Source: Stackebrandtia nassauensis DSM 44728
Lineage (GTDB): Bacteria > Actinomycetota > Actinomycetes > Mycobacteriales > Micromonosporaceae
NCBI RefSeq assembly: GCF_000024545.1
Contig: NC_013947.1
Span: 2,294,001 to 2,358,000 of the forward strand
Direction: 5' to 3'
Length of the DNA stretch: 64,000 bases
The notes under the pieces were generated by a model. That model did no database searches, was not told the origin of the DNA, and saw only the letters and a list, made by a program, of their open reading frames with translations. The position numbers and the translations under genes are program-made. This document shows, piece after piece, positions 10,193 through 17,968 of this stretch. Within the stretch, counting starts at the first letter, position 1. The number at the start of each line of letters is the position of its first letter.

Positions 10193-11221
10193 TTACTGCG
10201 GTCCTTCGGGCTTGAGACCCGAAGAGGGGTTCTTGGAGTCGGCGATGGTGGGCCGCATGGGTGAGATCGGAGTCGGCTTCTTGCTGGAGTTGCCCAGCTG
10301 CCGCAGTCCGGTCAGCATCTCGTAGTTCTTGCTGAGGACCTTGACGACCTTCTGCTCCTGCTCGCTCACCTCGGTGGAGATCCTGCTCATGCCGTCGGAC
10401 ATGCTCTTGATGACGTCGTTGACGGTCTTGCCGCCGATGTCACCGTCGCCGGGTTTGACCGTGGCGTTGGTGATGATGGTCGAGGAGCTGATGCTGGCCA
10501 TCACGATGCCGGTGACGTAGACCGAGGTACCACCGGACGGCAGCGCCAGCGCGGCCGCGGCGACACCCATGAGACACGCCGCCACCGTCAGACCGAGCTT
10601 GGTGTTGTCGCCGTCGCGGGTACCGCACTTCTTCAACTGCTTGATCGTGTCGTCGGCGAGCTGCGAGATGTCCCGCTTCTGGCCGTTGTAGATGTTCTGA
10701 GTGCCCTTCATGGCCTCGGTCAGAACGTGCGCGATCTTGCCGTGATTGTCCTGAATGGTCGGAAGCGGCAGCAGCAGGTTGTTGTAGAGGTTCTCGGCGA
10801 AGACGCCCTTCCACTCCTCGATCTCGCTCTTGGCCTTCTCGGTCCAGGCGAGGTCGCCGTTCTTGGTGGAGGACTGGGAGCCGCCGAAGGTGCCCTCGAC
10901 CTTGGCGAGGTCCTTGATGATGCCGTCGAAGTCATCCGGGTTGGGGTCGCCGTAGCCTTCGAACGCCGAGGGGATCCAGGAGAACGACTCGTCCAGGTAC
11001 GCGGCGAACTCGGCCTCCTCCTGCGGGGTTATCGGATTCATTCCACGTATGTGCTCGGTGTTCTCCACACCCTTCGAACGGGCTTCCTGCTGCGCCTGAG
11101 CGTCCAGCGCCGCTCGATATGACTCCGCCTCCCGGCGGGTGGCTAGTTTGGCCTCCTTGACGATCTCGTCGCCCTTGGCCTTCAGTTCCGCTTTGTTGTA
11201 CCAACCTCCCACGTCGATCAC
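10193..11221 (-). CDS. membrane-associated hypothetical protein, ESX-substrate-like context
   Basis: A 342-residue protein without a signal peptide. Residues 1-80 are helical and charged (VKEAKLATRREAESYRAALD), a middle region contains Trp/Phe-rich motifs (DESFSWIPSAFEGYGDP), and residues about 213-247 form two adjacent hydrophobic segments (LTVAACLMGVAAAALALP; VYVTGIVMASISSSTIIT). The C-terminal part is helical, then Pro-rich. Hydrophobic hairpins flanked by helical domains are common in proteins exported by type VII systems, but no secretion genes are visible here. The first four bases overlap the stop of the upstream gene (ATGA), so the two are translationally coupled and probably act together. 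I do not recognise a named family. Confidence 0.7.
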   Translation of the reverse strand: MIDVGGWYNKAELKAKGDEIVKEAKLATRREAESYRAALDAQAQQEARSKGVENTEHIRGMNPITPQEEAEFAAYLDESFSWIPSAFEGYGDPNPDDFDGIIKDLAKVEGTFGGSQSSTKNGDLAWTEKAKSEIEEWKGVFAENLYNNLLLPLPTIQDNHGKIAHVLTEAMKGTQNIYNGQKRDISQLADDTIKQLKKCGTRDGDNTKLGLTVAACLMGVAAAALALPSGGTSVYVTGIVMASISSSTIITNATVKPGDGDIGGKTVNDVIKSMSDGMSRISTEVSEQEQKVVKVLSKNYEMLTGLRQLGNSSKKPTPISPMRPTIADSKNPSSGLKPEGPQ

Positions 11222-11802
11222 TTGTCCTTCATGCCGTTGAGGTCATCACGGGTCTGCTCGAGCTTGCGCGTGTGAGCGTCGATGTCGGTCTGGTCGATCT
11301 TGCCGTCGCCGTTGGAGTCCGGGACCTTCTGGTCGCCCTCGTTCGTGTAACCGTCGTAGGGCTGCTTCGGGACGGGTACCGGGTCGGCGATGTGGTCGCC
11401 GTTCTCGTCCTTCGGCGGGTTCATGTTGGGGTCGTTGGGGTCGTGGTACTGGGTCCCGCCGACCATCTTGCCCTCGAGGATCTTGTCCAGTTGGCGGCCC
11501 GACCGCGAGTCGGTCTCGGTGAAGTCCTCGATCGCCCGCTGAACCGCCGCCTGGCTGTCGATCAGGTTCCGGGCGGTATCGGCGAGTATGTGCTGAAATT
11601 CGTCACGTAGTTTGGCGAATTCTGGATAGATGGGGCTCATTATGGGCCCGTGATCGCCGCTGCCTGTCTGGAACGACCCGGACGTGCCCTGGGTGCCGTT
11701 CATGTCGCCGGACGCGGAGCTGTAGACCGCGGCCACGCGGGGGAGCGCTACGTTAGCGATCTTCCACAGGCTGTATAGGTTACCGCCGGTAATGTTCGTC
11801 AC
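11218..11802 (-). CDS. hypothetical protein with helical N terminus and EF-hand-like loop
   Basis: I choose the GTG at 11802 because AGAGAGGAA lies nine bases upstream; an in-frame ATG at 11832 would put that ribosome site inside the gene. The product has 194 residues. The first ~110 are helical, with WXG100-like size and composition and a Trp near residue 13. The C-terminal half is acidic and Pro-rich and contains DSNGDGKIDQTD (about 162-173), a near-perfect 12-residue EF-hand/dockerin calcium loop, with a weaker DENGDHIAD upstream. No signal peptide is seen, so if secreted it would need a type VII-like route (inference). Coupled by a four-base overlap to the downstream gene. Confidence 0.7.
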   Translation of the reverse strand: MTNITGGNLYSLWKIANVALPRVAAVYSSASGDMNGTQGTSGSFQTGSGDHGPIMSPIYPEFAKLRDEFQHILADTARNLIDSQAAVQRAIEDFTETDSRSGRQLDKILEGKMVGGTQYHDPNDPNMNPPKDENGDHIADPVPVPKQPYDGYTNEGDQKVPDSNGDGKIDQTDIDAHTRKLEQTRDDLNGMKDK

Positions 11803-11926
11803 GACATCATTTTCCTCTCTGTGCGGGTTCATGCCAGGTTATCCACTGTTCCTCAAATCACAAAGCCGCAGAATGGACGGAAGTTTCGTGCCGTGGCGTG
11901 CGCTTTTGCCCGGAAACTTATGGAAT

Positions 11927-12667
11927 CTATGTGGATTTCGTGTTCATCAGGGCGTCAAGGGCGGCCAGCACCCGCTCCTTGGCGGCATCGTGGCCGACGC
12001 CCAGCCCGCCCAGAATCTCGGCGGGGGTGCCCTCGGCGGCCAGCAGTCCCAGCAGCAGGTGTTCGGTGCCGACGTAGTTGTGGCCCATGCCCAGCGCCTC
12101 GCGCACCGTCAGCTTCAGCGTCTCGACGCTGTCGGGCGACAGCGGGATGTCGCCGGTGGCGTAGGCGCCCTGCCCGGGCGCGTCGAGCGCCTCGGACACC
12201 CTGTCGTGCAGCTGCTCGATCGTGACGCCCATGGATTCCAGCACCTTGGCCGCCAGCGTCGAGGGCTCCTCGGCGAGGCCGTGCAGCAGGTGGATCGGCT
12301 CTACGGGGGAGTGCTTGAGGTTGCGGGCCGTCAGGTGGCCCTTCTCCAGGACGATCTTGGTGCGTCCGGTGAAGCGCGACAGCTTGCCGTCGTCCGCGTC
12401 GCCGAGGCTGAAGTCCCCGGGGCCGGTGACGAAGCGCTTCTGCGCGGCCTGTTTGGACACCCCCATGTGCTGGCCGATGGCGCTCCAGGAGGCTCCGGAG
12501 CGGCGGGCCCGGTCGACGAAGTGGCCGATGAGGTGGTCGGCCTGCTCGTCGAGGACCATCGCGATCCGGCAGGCGTCCGACAGCTGCGCCAGCGCGTCCC
12601 CGTCGGGGTGGTTGGTGGTGATGTGGCCGATGAGGTCGTCCAGTCGGACGGGAAGTGAGTTCGTCAT
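11927..12667 (-). CDS. Clp N-domain protein with N-terminal helix-turn-helix
   Basis: 246 residues. Residues about 15-75 form an HTH-type domain (RSGASWSAIGQHMGVSKQAA is the recognition region). Residues about 90-240 hold two Clp-N (Clp R) repeats, recognisable from RTKIVLEKGHLTARNL...PIHLLHGL and TLKLTVREALGMGHNYVGTE followed by HLLLGLLAAEGTPAEILGGL. There is no AAA+ ATPase, so it is not a ClpC/ClpB unfoldase. Clp-N domains bind client or phosphorylated-Arg peptides; joined to an HTH, this looks like a regulator that senses damaged protein or a Clp partner (inference). Its promoter is wrapped in two 19-bp palindromes, which suggests autorepression. The mRNA is probably leaderless, with TAAGGT six bases before the ATG. 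Confidence 0.8.
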   Translation of the reverse strand: MTNSLPVRLDDLIGHITTNHPDGDALAQLSDACRIAMVLDEQADHLIGHFVDRARRSGASWSAIGQHMGVSKQAAQKRFVTGPGDFSLGDADDGKLSRFTGRTKIVLEKGHLTARNLKHSPVEPIHLLHGLAEEPSTLAAKVLESMGVTIEQLHDRVSEALDAPGQGAYATGDIPLSPDSVETLKLTVREALGMGHNYVGTEHLLLGLLAAEGTPAEILGGLGVGHDAAKERVLAALDALMNTKST

Positions 12668-12668
12668 G

Positions 12669-12687
12669 CGTCAACCTTAGGTTGACG
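12669..12687. promoter_or_regulatory. operator 1 (19-bp palindrome) covering the -10 box
   Basis: CGTCAACCTTAGGTTGACG is a palindrome except for its central base. Read on the minus strand it contains TAAGGT (12674-12679), the -10 box of the Clp-N/HTH gene, exactly six bases from the start codon. A protein bound here would block RNA polymerase. Confidence 0.75.
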
Positions 12688-12702
12688 ATCGTGATTCGTC
12701 AA
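12674..12702 (-). promoter_or_regulatory. promoter of the Clp-N/HTH gene
   Basis: Minus strand: -35 TTGACG (12702-12697), a 17-base spacer and -10 TAAGGT (12679-12674), with the ATG six bases later, so transcription should begin at or next to the start codon. Each promoter box lies inside one of the two palindromes. Confidence 0.75.
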
Positions 12703-12715
12703 CCCTGAGTTGACG
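12697..12715. promoter_or_regulatory. operator 2 (19-bp palindrome) covering the -35 box
   Basis: CGTCAACCCTGAGTTGACG has the same seven-base arms as operator 1 (CGTCAAC/GTTGACG), with centres 28 bp apart. It contains the TTGACG -35 box. Its first 14 bases recur at 13854, next to the mscS promoter. Confidence 0.72.
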
Positions 12716-12724
12716 ATTTGCGGG

Positions 12725-13822
12725 TCAGTCTTCGGACACCGGTCCGTGCCCGTCATGGCGGGTCGGCTGCAACGGCAGGATCGCGGTGATCCGCGATTCC
12801 TGTGGCGAGCCGTGCGTCTCCACCCGCAGCCCCGGCACGCAGTCCGGATAGTTGGCGACGATGAAGTCGATCAGCTTCTCCCGCACCTCGCACCGCAGGT
12901 CCCACAGCACCTCGCCGTCGTTGGCCGACACCAACGGCCGCAACCGCTTCAGCGGCCCGACGGACTCCGAGACCATCAGATTGCACTTGCGGCCGTCCCA
13001 GTTCGAGCTGGCCGACACGATCCGGGTCAGCTCCTCGCGTATCGGATCCACCGGCAGCCGCCAGTCCACGTCGATGTCCACCGTGCCCTGTACGTCGGCG
13101 GACTCCCGGCTCCAGTTGCGGAACGCGTGATCGTTGAAATAGGACGTCGGCAGCACCAGCCGCCGCTCGTCCCAGATCTTCACCACCACATACGACAGTG
13201 CGATGTCCTCTATGTGGCCCCACTCGCCCTCGATCTCGACGGCGTCGCCCAGCCGGATCGTGTCCCCGAAGGCCAGTCCCAGGCCCGCCAGGAAGTTCTT
13301 CAGCATCGTCTGGGCGGCGAAACCCACCACCACACCGGCCACCCCGGCCGAGGCCAGCAGACTGGTGCCGATGGCGCGCGCACCCGGCAGCGTCAGGAAC
13401 ATGATGCCCACCGCGATGATCCACACCAGCGCGCACGCGGTCCGGTAGAACACCATGATCTGGGTGCGGCGCTGCCGCCTGCGGGCACTGGAACCGTCGG
13501 CGCGGTTGTACACCCGGTCGACGGACATCCGCGCCACCCGCAGCAGCCGGTTGGCCAGCCAGGCGCCGCTGGCGAACATCGCCAGCAACAGGATGTGGGA
13601 TGCCACCGCCCGCCACTGGAAGTCCTGTCCGACGTTGATGGCGGCCCGGGTCGCGCTGAGCACCACCATCGCCTGGGTGGGCCGGTAGATCTGCGTCAGC
13701 ATCTCCACCGCGCGCGGCGACTTGCGCAGCAGCAGCTTGACGACAAGCCGCACGGCGCTGGCGATCAGCGCCACCGAGACCGCGACCGCCGGAATCAGGA
13801 TTGCCGGGGCGATTTCGTTCAC
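12725..13822 (-). CDS. MscS-family small-conductance mechanosensitive channel
   Basis: A 365-residue integral membrane protein. About four hydrophobic segments occupy residues 5-190. The pore helix plus beta domain typical of MscS follows at about 175-245 (AGVAGVVVGFAAQTMLKNFL, GLAFGDTIRLGDAVEIEGEW, GHIEDIALSYVVVKIWDERR), then an alpha/beta C-terminal domain. Such channels open under membrane tension to release solutes at hypo-osmotic shock. It starts with GTG, six bases after the -10 hexamer TACGCT, so its mRNA is probably leaderless. It lies upstream of, and in the same direction as, the Clp-N/HTH gene, and its promoter shares part of that gene's operator, so the two may be co-regulated. 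Confidence 0.9.
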   Translation of the reverse strand: MNEIAPAILIPAVAVSVALIASAVRLVVKLLLRKSPRAVEMLTQIYRPTQAMVVLSATRAAINVGQDFQWRAVASHILLLAMFASGAWLANRLLRVARMSVDRVYNRADGSSARRRQRRTQIMVFYRTACALVWIIAVGIMFLTLPGARAIGTSLLASAGVAGVVVGFAAQTMLKNFLAGLGLAFGDTIRLGDAVEIEGEWGHIEDIALSYVVVKIWDERRLVLPTSYFNDHAFRNWSRESADVQGTVDIDVDWRLPVDPIREELTRIVSASSNWDGRKCNLMVSESVGPLKRLRPLVSANDGEVLWDLRCEVREKLIDFIVANYPDCVPGLRVETHGSPQESRITAILPLQPTRHDGHGPVSED

Positions 13823-13828
13823 CTGTTC

Positions 13829-13870
13829 AGCGTATCGATGCCGCCGGGCCCATCGTCAACCCTGAGTGAC
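13829..13870 (-). promoter_or_regulatory. mscS promoter with partial third operator copy
   Basis: Minus strand: -10 TACGCT (13834-13829) six bases before the GTG, and TTGACG (13859-13854) 19 bases upstream of it as a possible -35. The plus-strand stretch 13854-13870 reads CGTCAACCCTGAGTGAC, which matches operator 2 of the Clp-N/HTH gene for 14 bases and then lacks one T of the second arm. Confidence 0.6.
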
Positions 13871-13888
13871 ACATCTAAAGTCGACGCC

Positions 13889-14371
13889 TCAGCGGTTTCC
13901 GTCCAGATTGAGGGTCATGGCCGGGTCGGGAGTGCGCTGGAAACCCATGGCCTGGTACATCGGCTCGGCCTCGGCCGAGGCGCGCAGCTCCACCCGGCGC
14001 AGGTCGTGCTCGCGGCACCACTCCACAATGGCGTCCATACAGGCCCGGGCGTAACCCCGGCGCCGGTAGTCCGGATCGGTGGCGACGCTGCCGATGTGGG
14101 CGCCGCGTCCGGTGGGGTTGCCGGGACCGGGCACCCGCCGGTGCAGGAACGCCACCGCGCACGAGGCCAGCCCCTCGGCGTCCGGCTTGTCCACGACGAA
14201 CGCGCGGATGATGCCCTCGGGGTCGGCCAGTTCCGCGGCGAACGACTCCCGGGCGTTGACGCGCCACTCGGGGTCGGAGAAACCCGGGCGGTTGATCGAG
14301 CTGAACAGCAGAATCCGCAGTCGCAGCAGCTCATCGGCGTCAGCGGGAGTGGCAGGGCGGACTGTGACCAT
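13889..14371 (-). CDS. GNAT-family N-acetyltransferase
   Basis: 160 residues with a standard GNAT layout: N-terminal VTVRPATPADADELLRLR, a central beta strand leading into the acetyl-CoA loop (HIGSVATDPDYRRRGYARAC, about residues 91-110; the RRRGYA part is the Q/RxxGxG/A pyrophosphate-binding motif), and a C-terminal EPMYQAMGFQRT. It transfers an acetyl group from acetyl-CoA to an amine; the substrate is unknown. TAGGGT lies six bases before the ATG, suggesting a leaderless transcript. Confidence 0.88.
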   Translation of the reverse strand: MVTVRPATPADADELLRLRILLFSSINRPGFSDPEWRVNARESFAAELADPEGIIRAFVVDKPDAEGLASCAVAFLHRRVPGPGNPTGRGAHIGSVATDPDYRRRGYARACMDAIVEWCREHDLRRVELRASAEAEPMYQAMGFQRTPDPAMTLNLDGNR

Positions 14372-14377
14372 CGTCAG

Positions 14378-14383
14378 ACCCTA
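14378..14383 (-). promoter_or_regulatory. -10 box of the GNAT gene (leaderless)
   Basis: Minus-strand TAGGGT ends six bases before the ATG at 14371. No good -35 is visible. Confidence 0.55.
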
Positions 14384-14462
14384 ACCGAGGAACTAATCCA
14401 CGCCCGCTGGCGACTGTGGATACGGGCGCGTTCGAGCCCCACCGACCGAAAGAGAGTCCACA

Positions 14463-15770
14463 ATGCCGGAAGAAGAGCCGACGACCTCCCCGGCGCTGCC
14501 GCGCCGCAAGGTGTTCACCTCGCTGGCGGCCACCGCCGCCGTGGCCGGTACCGCCGGGGTGTTCGCGGGCCAGGCCCTCGCCCAACCGGCGGTCGCGGGC
14601 CCGGAGCCGACGGTGCCGTTCCACGGCGAACACCAACCCGGAATCGCGATGCCGCAACAGAAACACGCCGTGTTCGTCGCGTTCCAGCTGCTGCCCAAGG
14701 ACATGCGCACCGGCAAGGAACTCACCGAGAAACAGGTCGCCGCGAAACTGGCGGCCCTGCTGGAGGACTGGACCGCCACCGCCGAGGCGCTGATGCGCGG
14801 CGCCGACCCCCAACCCCTGGCCAGCCACACCAAGTCGCACTTCGCGACCGAGGCCATCGCCGAGGGCCTCAACCCGGCCCGGCTGACCATCACGCTGGGC
14901 ATGGGGCCGTGGGCGTTTCGGATGGCGGGCCTGGCCGACCGCGCGCCCCGCCACCTGACCGAACTGCCCGACTTCCCCGGCGACCAGCTCAACCCCGGCT
15001 GGAGCGGCGGCGACCTGCTGTTGCAGATCTGCGGCGACGACCCGCAGGTCATCAGCGAGGCGTTCCTGTCGATGCGGGCCCGGGTCATGGGCACCTGCCA
15101 GCTGAAGTGGACCCAGCAGGGCTTCCTCAGCACTCCGAAGGGCGCCACACCCCGCAACCTCATGGGACACAAGGACGGCACCGCCAACCCCGGCTTCGAC
15201 AGCCCCGAGTTCGCCGAGACCGTATGGTCCAAGAAGGACGAACCGGAGTGGTTTTCCGGCGGGAGCTACCTGATCTTCCGCAAGATCCGGATGCGGCTTC
15301 CCGAATGGAGCCTGGCCACCGCCGACAAACAGAACCGCTCCATCGGACGGCACCGCGACACCGGAGCCGGACTCGGCGCCGAGACCGAGACCGCCGAACT
15401 CGACCTGGACGCCAAGGACGGCAAGGGAAAGCCGGTCATCCCGATCGACGCCCACGTCCGCCGCGTCAAGGACGTCCCGATGTTCCGCCGCAGCTTCAAC
15501 TACGACTACGGCTTCCTGACCCAGAAGGAACTGCAGCAGGACGACCACGCCACCGGCACCGACGGCCACAGCCACGACAAGCACCCCTACGACGCCGGAC
15601 TGCTGTTCACCGCCTACGTCGCCGACCCGGCGAACTTCATCGAGGCGCAGGACAAGATGTCCGAATCCGACGCCCTCAACGAGTTCGTCATCAACACCGG
15701 CAGCGCCATCTTCGCCGTCCCGCCGGGAGTCTCCGAAGGCCAAAGCTGGGCGCGGGGACTGTTCGGGTGA
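14463..15770 (+). CDS. Dyp-type heme peroxidase, Tat-exported (EfeB/DyP class)
   Basis: 435 residues. The N terminus has a twin-arginine signal (PRRKVFTSLAATAAVAGTAG, cleavage near AQA-QP), so the folded, heme-loaded enzyme should be exported. The catalytic distal motif is MGHKDGTANPG (GxxDG, about residues 235-245). HVRRVKDVPMFRRSFNYDYG near 335-355 carries the expected proximal heme His. The enzyme oxidises dyes, phenols or porphyrins with peroxide. EfeO/EfeU iron-uptake partners are not next to it, so a role in iron release from heme is less certain. The ATG follows GAAAGAGAG. Its stop codon directly abuts that of the convergent DUF2000 gene. Confidence 0.9.
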   Translation: MPEEEPTTSPALPRRKVFTSLAATAAVAGTAGVFAGQALAQPAVAGPEPTVPFHGEHQPGIAMPQQKHAVFVAFQLLPKDMRTGKELTEKQVAAKLAALLEDWTATAEALMRGADPQPLASHTKSHFATEAIAEGLNPARLTITLGMGPWAFRMAGLADRAPRHLTELPDFPGDQLNPGWSGGDLLLQICGDDPQVISEAFLSMRARVMGTCQLKWTQQGFLSTPKGATPRNLMGHKDGTANPGFDSPEFAETVWSKKDEPEWFSGGSYLIFRKIRMRLPEWSLATADKQNRSIGRHRDTGAGLGAETETAELDLDAKDGKGKPVIPIDAHVRRVKDVPMFRRSFNYDYGFLTQKELQQDDHATGTDGHSHDKHPYDAGLLFTAYVADPANFIEAQDKMSESDALNEFVINTGSAIFAVPPGVSEGQSWARGLFG

Positions 15771-16199
15771 TCACGGGTGCATGCTCGCGCCCTTGACGAT
15801 CCGGTCCACCGCGTTGCGGGGCCCGTACACCGCCAGCCCCACCAGGTCCAGTTGCGCCGTGCCGACCGCCCGCACCGCGGCCCGGTTGTCGCGGTCGTTG
15901 CCGGTGCCGAACAGGTCGGCGGTGAACACCGACATGGCCACTCCGCGTTTCAGGGCGCGGGCGTGCGCGGTGGCCAGGACCTCCTTGCCGCCCTGGAAAA
16001 CCAGCACCGGCTGCCGGAACATCGGCAGGTAGTCGACGTCGTCGGCGTCGGCGTAGGGCTCGCCGATGACCTCGGGCTCCAGGGTGCCCAGGCCGCTGAC
16101 CAGGAACGCCGTCACGTTCAGCCGCTGCCATCCGGCCAGGTCGTCGCGCAGCACCACCGCGACCTTGGTGTCGAAGGAGATGGGTGAGTTGTCTTCCAT
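15771..16199 (-). CDS. DUF2000 family protein
   Basis: 142 residues matching DUF2000 along its whole length: KVAVVLRDDLAGWQRLNVTA near the start, GEPYADADDVDYLPMFRQPV in the middle and LVGLAVYGPRNAVDRIVKGA at the end. Members are small cytoplasmic alpha/beta proteins with no proven reaction. It is divergent from the AraC-type gene with 50 bases between the starts, an arrangement typical of a regulator and its target, so the AraC protein may control it (inference). Confidence 0.82.
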   Translation of the reverse strand: MEDNSPISFDTKVAVVLRDDLAGWQRLNVTAFLVSGLGTLEPEVIGEPYADADDVDYLPMFRQPVLVFQGGKEVLATAHARALKRGVAMSVFTADLFGTGNDRDNRAAVRAVGTAQLDLVGLAVYGPRNAVDRIVKGASMHP

Positions 16200-16237
16200 A
16201 CCGGGAACTGTGCCCCGGTGAGGGCGGCTCGGTCTTG

Positions 16238-16243
16238 TACGTT
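16238..16243 (+). promoter_or_regulatory. -10 box of the AraC-type gene (leaderless)
   Basis: TACGTT ends six bases before the ATG at 16250, the same spacing as at nine other genes here. The -35 is weak. Confidence 0.55.
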
Positions 16244-16249
16244 CCTTGC

Positions 16250-17206
16250 ATGGTGACCACCGAGCGCATCACGGCCTGGCGGCCGTCGGTGCCCGGCATC
16301 ACCGAGGCGTTCCACGCCCGGTTCACCGACCACGTGTACCCGATGCACACCCACGAGGCGTGGACGCTGTTGATCGTCGACGCCGGGGCCGTCCGCTACG
16401 ACCTCGACCACCACGAGCACGGCGCGCTGCGGGCCACCGTCACGCTGCTGCCCCCGCACGTACCCCACAACGGCGAGGCGGCCAGTAGCGGCGGCTTCCG
16501 CAAACGGGTGCTGTACCTGGACGCGGCGCAGCTGGGGCCGCGGCTGATCGGCCCGGCCGTGGACGCCCCCGACATCCGCGACGCCGCGATGCGCGACCAG
16601 ATCGACCGGCTGCACCGCAGCCTGTGGCTGCCCGGCGACGAGCTGGAGGCCGAGAGCCGGTTCAGCCTGATCCGGGACCGGCTGCGGCGGCACCTGGAAC
16701 ACCGGCCGGTGCCCGTCGAGGCCGCCGACCCCGGCCTGGCGCACCGGCTGCGTGACCTGCTGGACGCTCGGGTCGTCGCGGGCCTCACGCTGGCCGAGGC
16801 GTCCAGGATCCTGCACGCCCACCCGGCGCACCTGGTGCGCAGCTTCAGCCGGGCCTTCGGGCTGGCGCCGCACCAGTTCCTGACCGGCCGCCGCGTCGAC
16901 CTGGCACGGCGACTGCTGCTGGACGGCATGCCCCCGGCCCAGGCCGCGGTGGCGTCGGGCCACCACGACCAGTCGCACCTGACCCGCCACTTCAAACGCG
17001 TCGTGGGCACCACCCCCGGCCGCTTCGCGACCAGCCGCAAAACCAACGCGTTAACCCCCGCGCGGCTGCCGCTGGTCGCGGGCACGCTCCCAGCGGTAAG
17101 CCGAGCGACTGGCGTACCGCCGCCACCACCTCGTCGACCGAGGCCGCCGGTTCCGAGACCGTCACCACGACGCGGCGGGTCGCCGGGGCGGGGCGCTCCT
17201 CGCTGA
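16250..17206 (+). CDS. AraC-family transcriptional regulator
   Basis: 318 residues. The N-terminal ~90 residues form a cupin-like AraC ligand domain (HVYPMHTHEAWTLLIVDAGA; TLLPPHVPHNGEA). The C-terminal double HTH covers about 175-265 (LTLAEASRILHAHPAHLVRS for the first; MPPAQAAVASGHHDQSHLTR followed by HFKRVVGTTPGRF for the second). I start at 16250 because the frame upstream of it overlaps the divergent gene and TACGTT lies six bases before this ATG. The last ~55 residues are Pro/Arg-rich low complexity and run antisense over the end of the TetR gene. They are outside the family fold and may reflect a lost stop codon. Confidence 0.87.
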   Translation: MVTTERITAWRPSVPGITEAFHARFTDHVYPMHTHEAWTLLIVDAGAVRYDLDHHEHGALRATVTLLPPHVPHNGEAASSGGFRKRVLYLDAAQLGPRLIGPAVDAPDIRDAAMRDQIDRLHRSLWLPGDELEAESRFSLIRDRLRRHLEHRPVPVEAADPGLAHRLRDLLDARVVAGLTLAEASRILHAHPAHLVRSFSRAFGLAPHQFLTGRRVDLARRLLLDGMPPAQAAVASGHHDQSHLTRHFKRVVGTTPGRFATSRKTNALTPARLPLVAGTLPAVSRATGVPPPPPRRPRPPVPRPSPRRGGSPGRGAPR

Positions 17207-17789
17207 AGGCTGCCCGCACCGCCGCCAGCGCCTGGTCCAGCTGTTCTTCCACTTTGCCCTCGCCGCCGCCGCGCAACCAGCGGCGCAGGACGTGGTTGTG
17301 GGCCGCGACCACCGCCGCCGCCGACACCTCCGCCAACAGCGGGGCCTCGGGTGAACCCGCCGCGGCGTTGGCCGGTTGCCGCAGCAGGTACTTGGTGAAC
17401 AGTCGCTCGTAACGTGACACCACCGCGATCTCGCGTTCCCGCAGCGCCGGGACCTCGCGCAGCAGCCGATACCGGGCCACCGACGCCTGCGGGTCGGCCG
17501 CGTACATGCGGGCCACCTCGCGGATGCCCCGGCACACCACCAGCAGCGGATCGTCATCCGGCGCGGCCGACTCCAGCACCCGCGACACCTCGACCACCGT
17601 GGAGTCGTGATCCGGGAACACGGCGTCCTCTTTGGACGGGAAGTATCGGAAGAAGGTTCGCCTCGCGACCCCGGCGGCCTCGGCGATCTCGTCCACGGTG
17701 GTTGCCGCGTAACCCTGCTCGGCGAACAGCCGCAATGCCGCGGCCGACAACGACTGCCTGGTGCGGGCGCGTCCGGAAGCCTTGACCAT
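16992..17789 (-). CDS. TetR-family transcriptional regulator
   Basis: 265 residues from the ATG at 17789, which gives the normal TetR start; an upstream start would add 17 residues unlike the family. The HTH lies in residues about 12-55 (LRLFAEQGYAATTVDEIAEA then AGVARRTFFRYFPSKEDAVF), followed by a helical ligand-binding domain with several Arg-rich helices. The C-terminal ~60 residues, beyond VRAAFSEERPAPA, are unusual (including ARGLTRWFCGWSRSGRGWC) and overlap the 3' end of the convergent AraC gene by 215 bases. TACCGT six bases before the ATG points to a leaderless mRNA. The target is unknown. Confidence 0.86.
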   Translation of the reverse strand: MVKASGRARTRQSLSAAALRLFAEQGYAATTVDEIAEAAGVARRTFFRYFPSKEDAVFPDHDSTVVEVSRVLESAAPDDDPLLVVCRGIREVARMYAADPQASVARYRLLREVPALREREIAVVSRYERLFTKYLLRQPANAAAGSPEAPLLAEVSAAAVVAAHNHVLRRWLRGGGEGKVEEQLDQALAAVRAAFSEERPAPATRRVVVTVSEPAASVDEVVAAVRQSLGLPLGACPRPAAAARGLTRWFCGWSRSGRGWCPRRV

Positions 17790-17795
17790 GCCGAC

Positions 17796-17801
17796 ACGGT
17801 A
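17796..17801 (-). promoter_or_regulatory. -10 box of the TetR gene (leaderless)
   Basis: Minus-strand TACCGT, six bases before the ATG at 17789. No clear -35. Confidence 0.5.
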
Positions 17802-17968
17802 CCCGCCGCGAGCAGGCACGGGGCCCCGCAGCATCCGCATCGACGAACCTCGATCGCGTTCAGGCTCCGACGACGACGCGGTGACACCGTTCCGGCGCCC
17901 CGCCGTCCTCTTACGCCAGTGGTCGTCCGGCGGCCAATTGGACGTAAACCTGCGCTGACCTGGGTGTT

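Noticed and set aside
12710..15796. Plus-strand open frame of 1028 codons
   Set aside because: It covers mscS and GNAT antisense and the Dyp gene in another frame; the composition is shadow-like and the true genes have clear domains.
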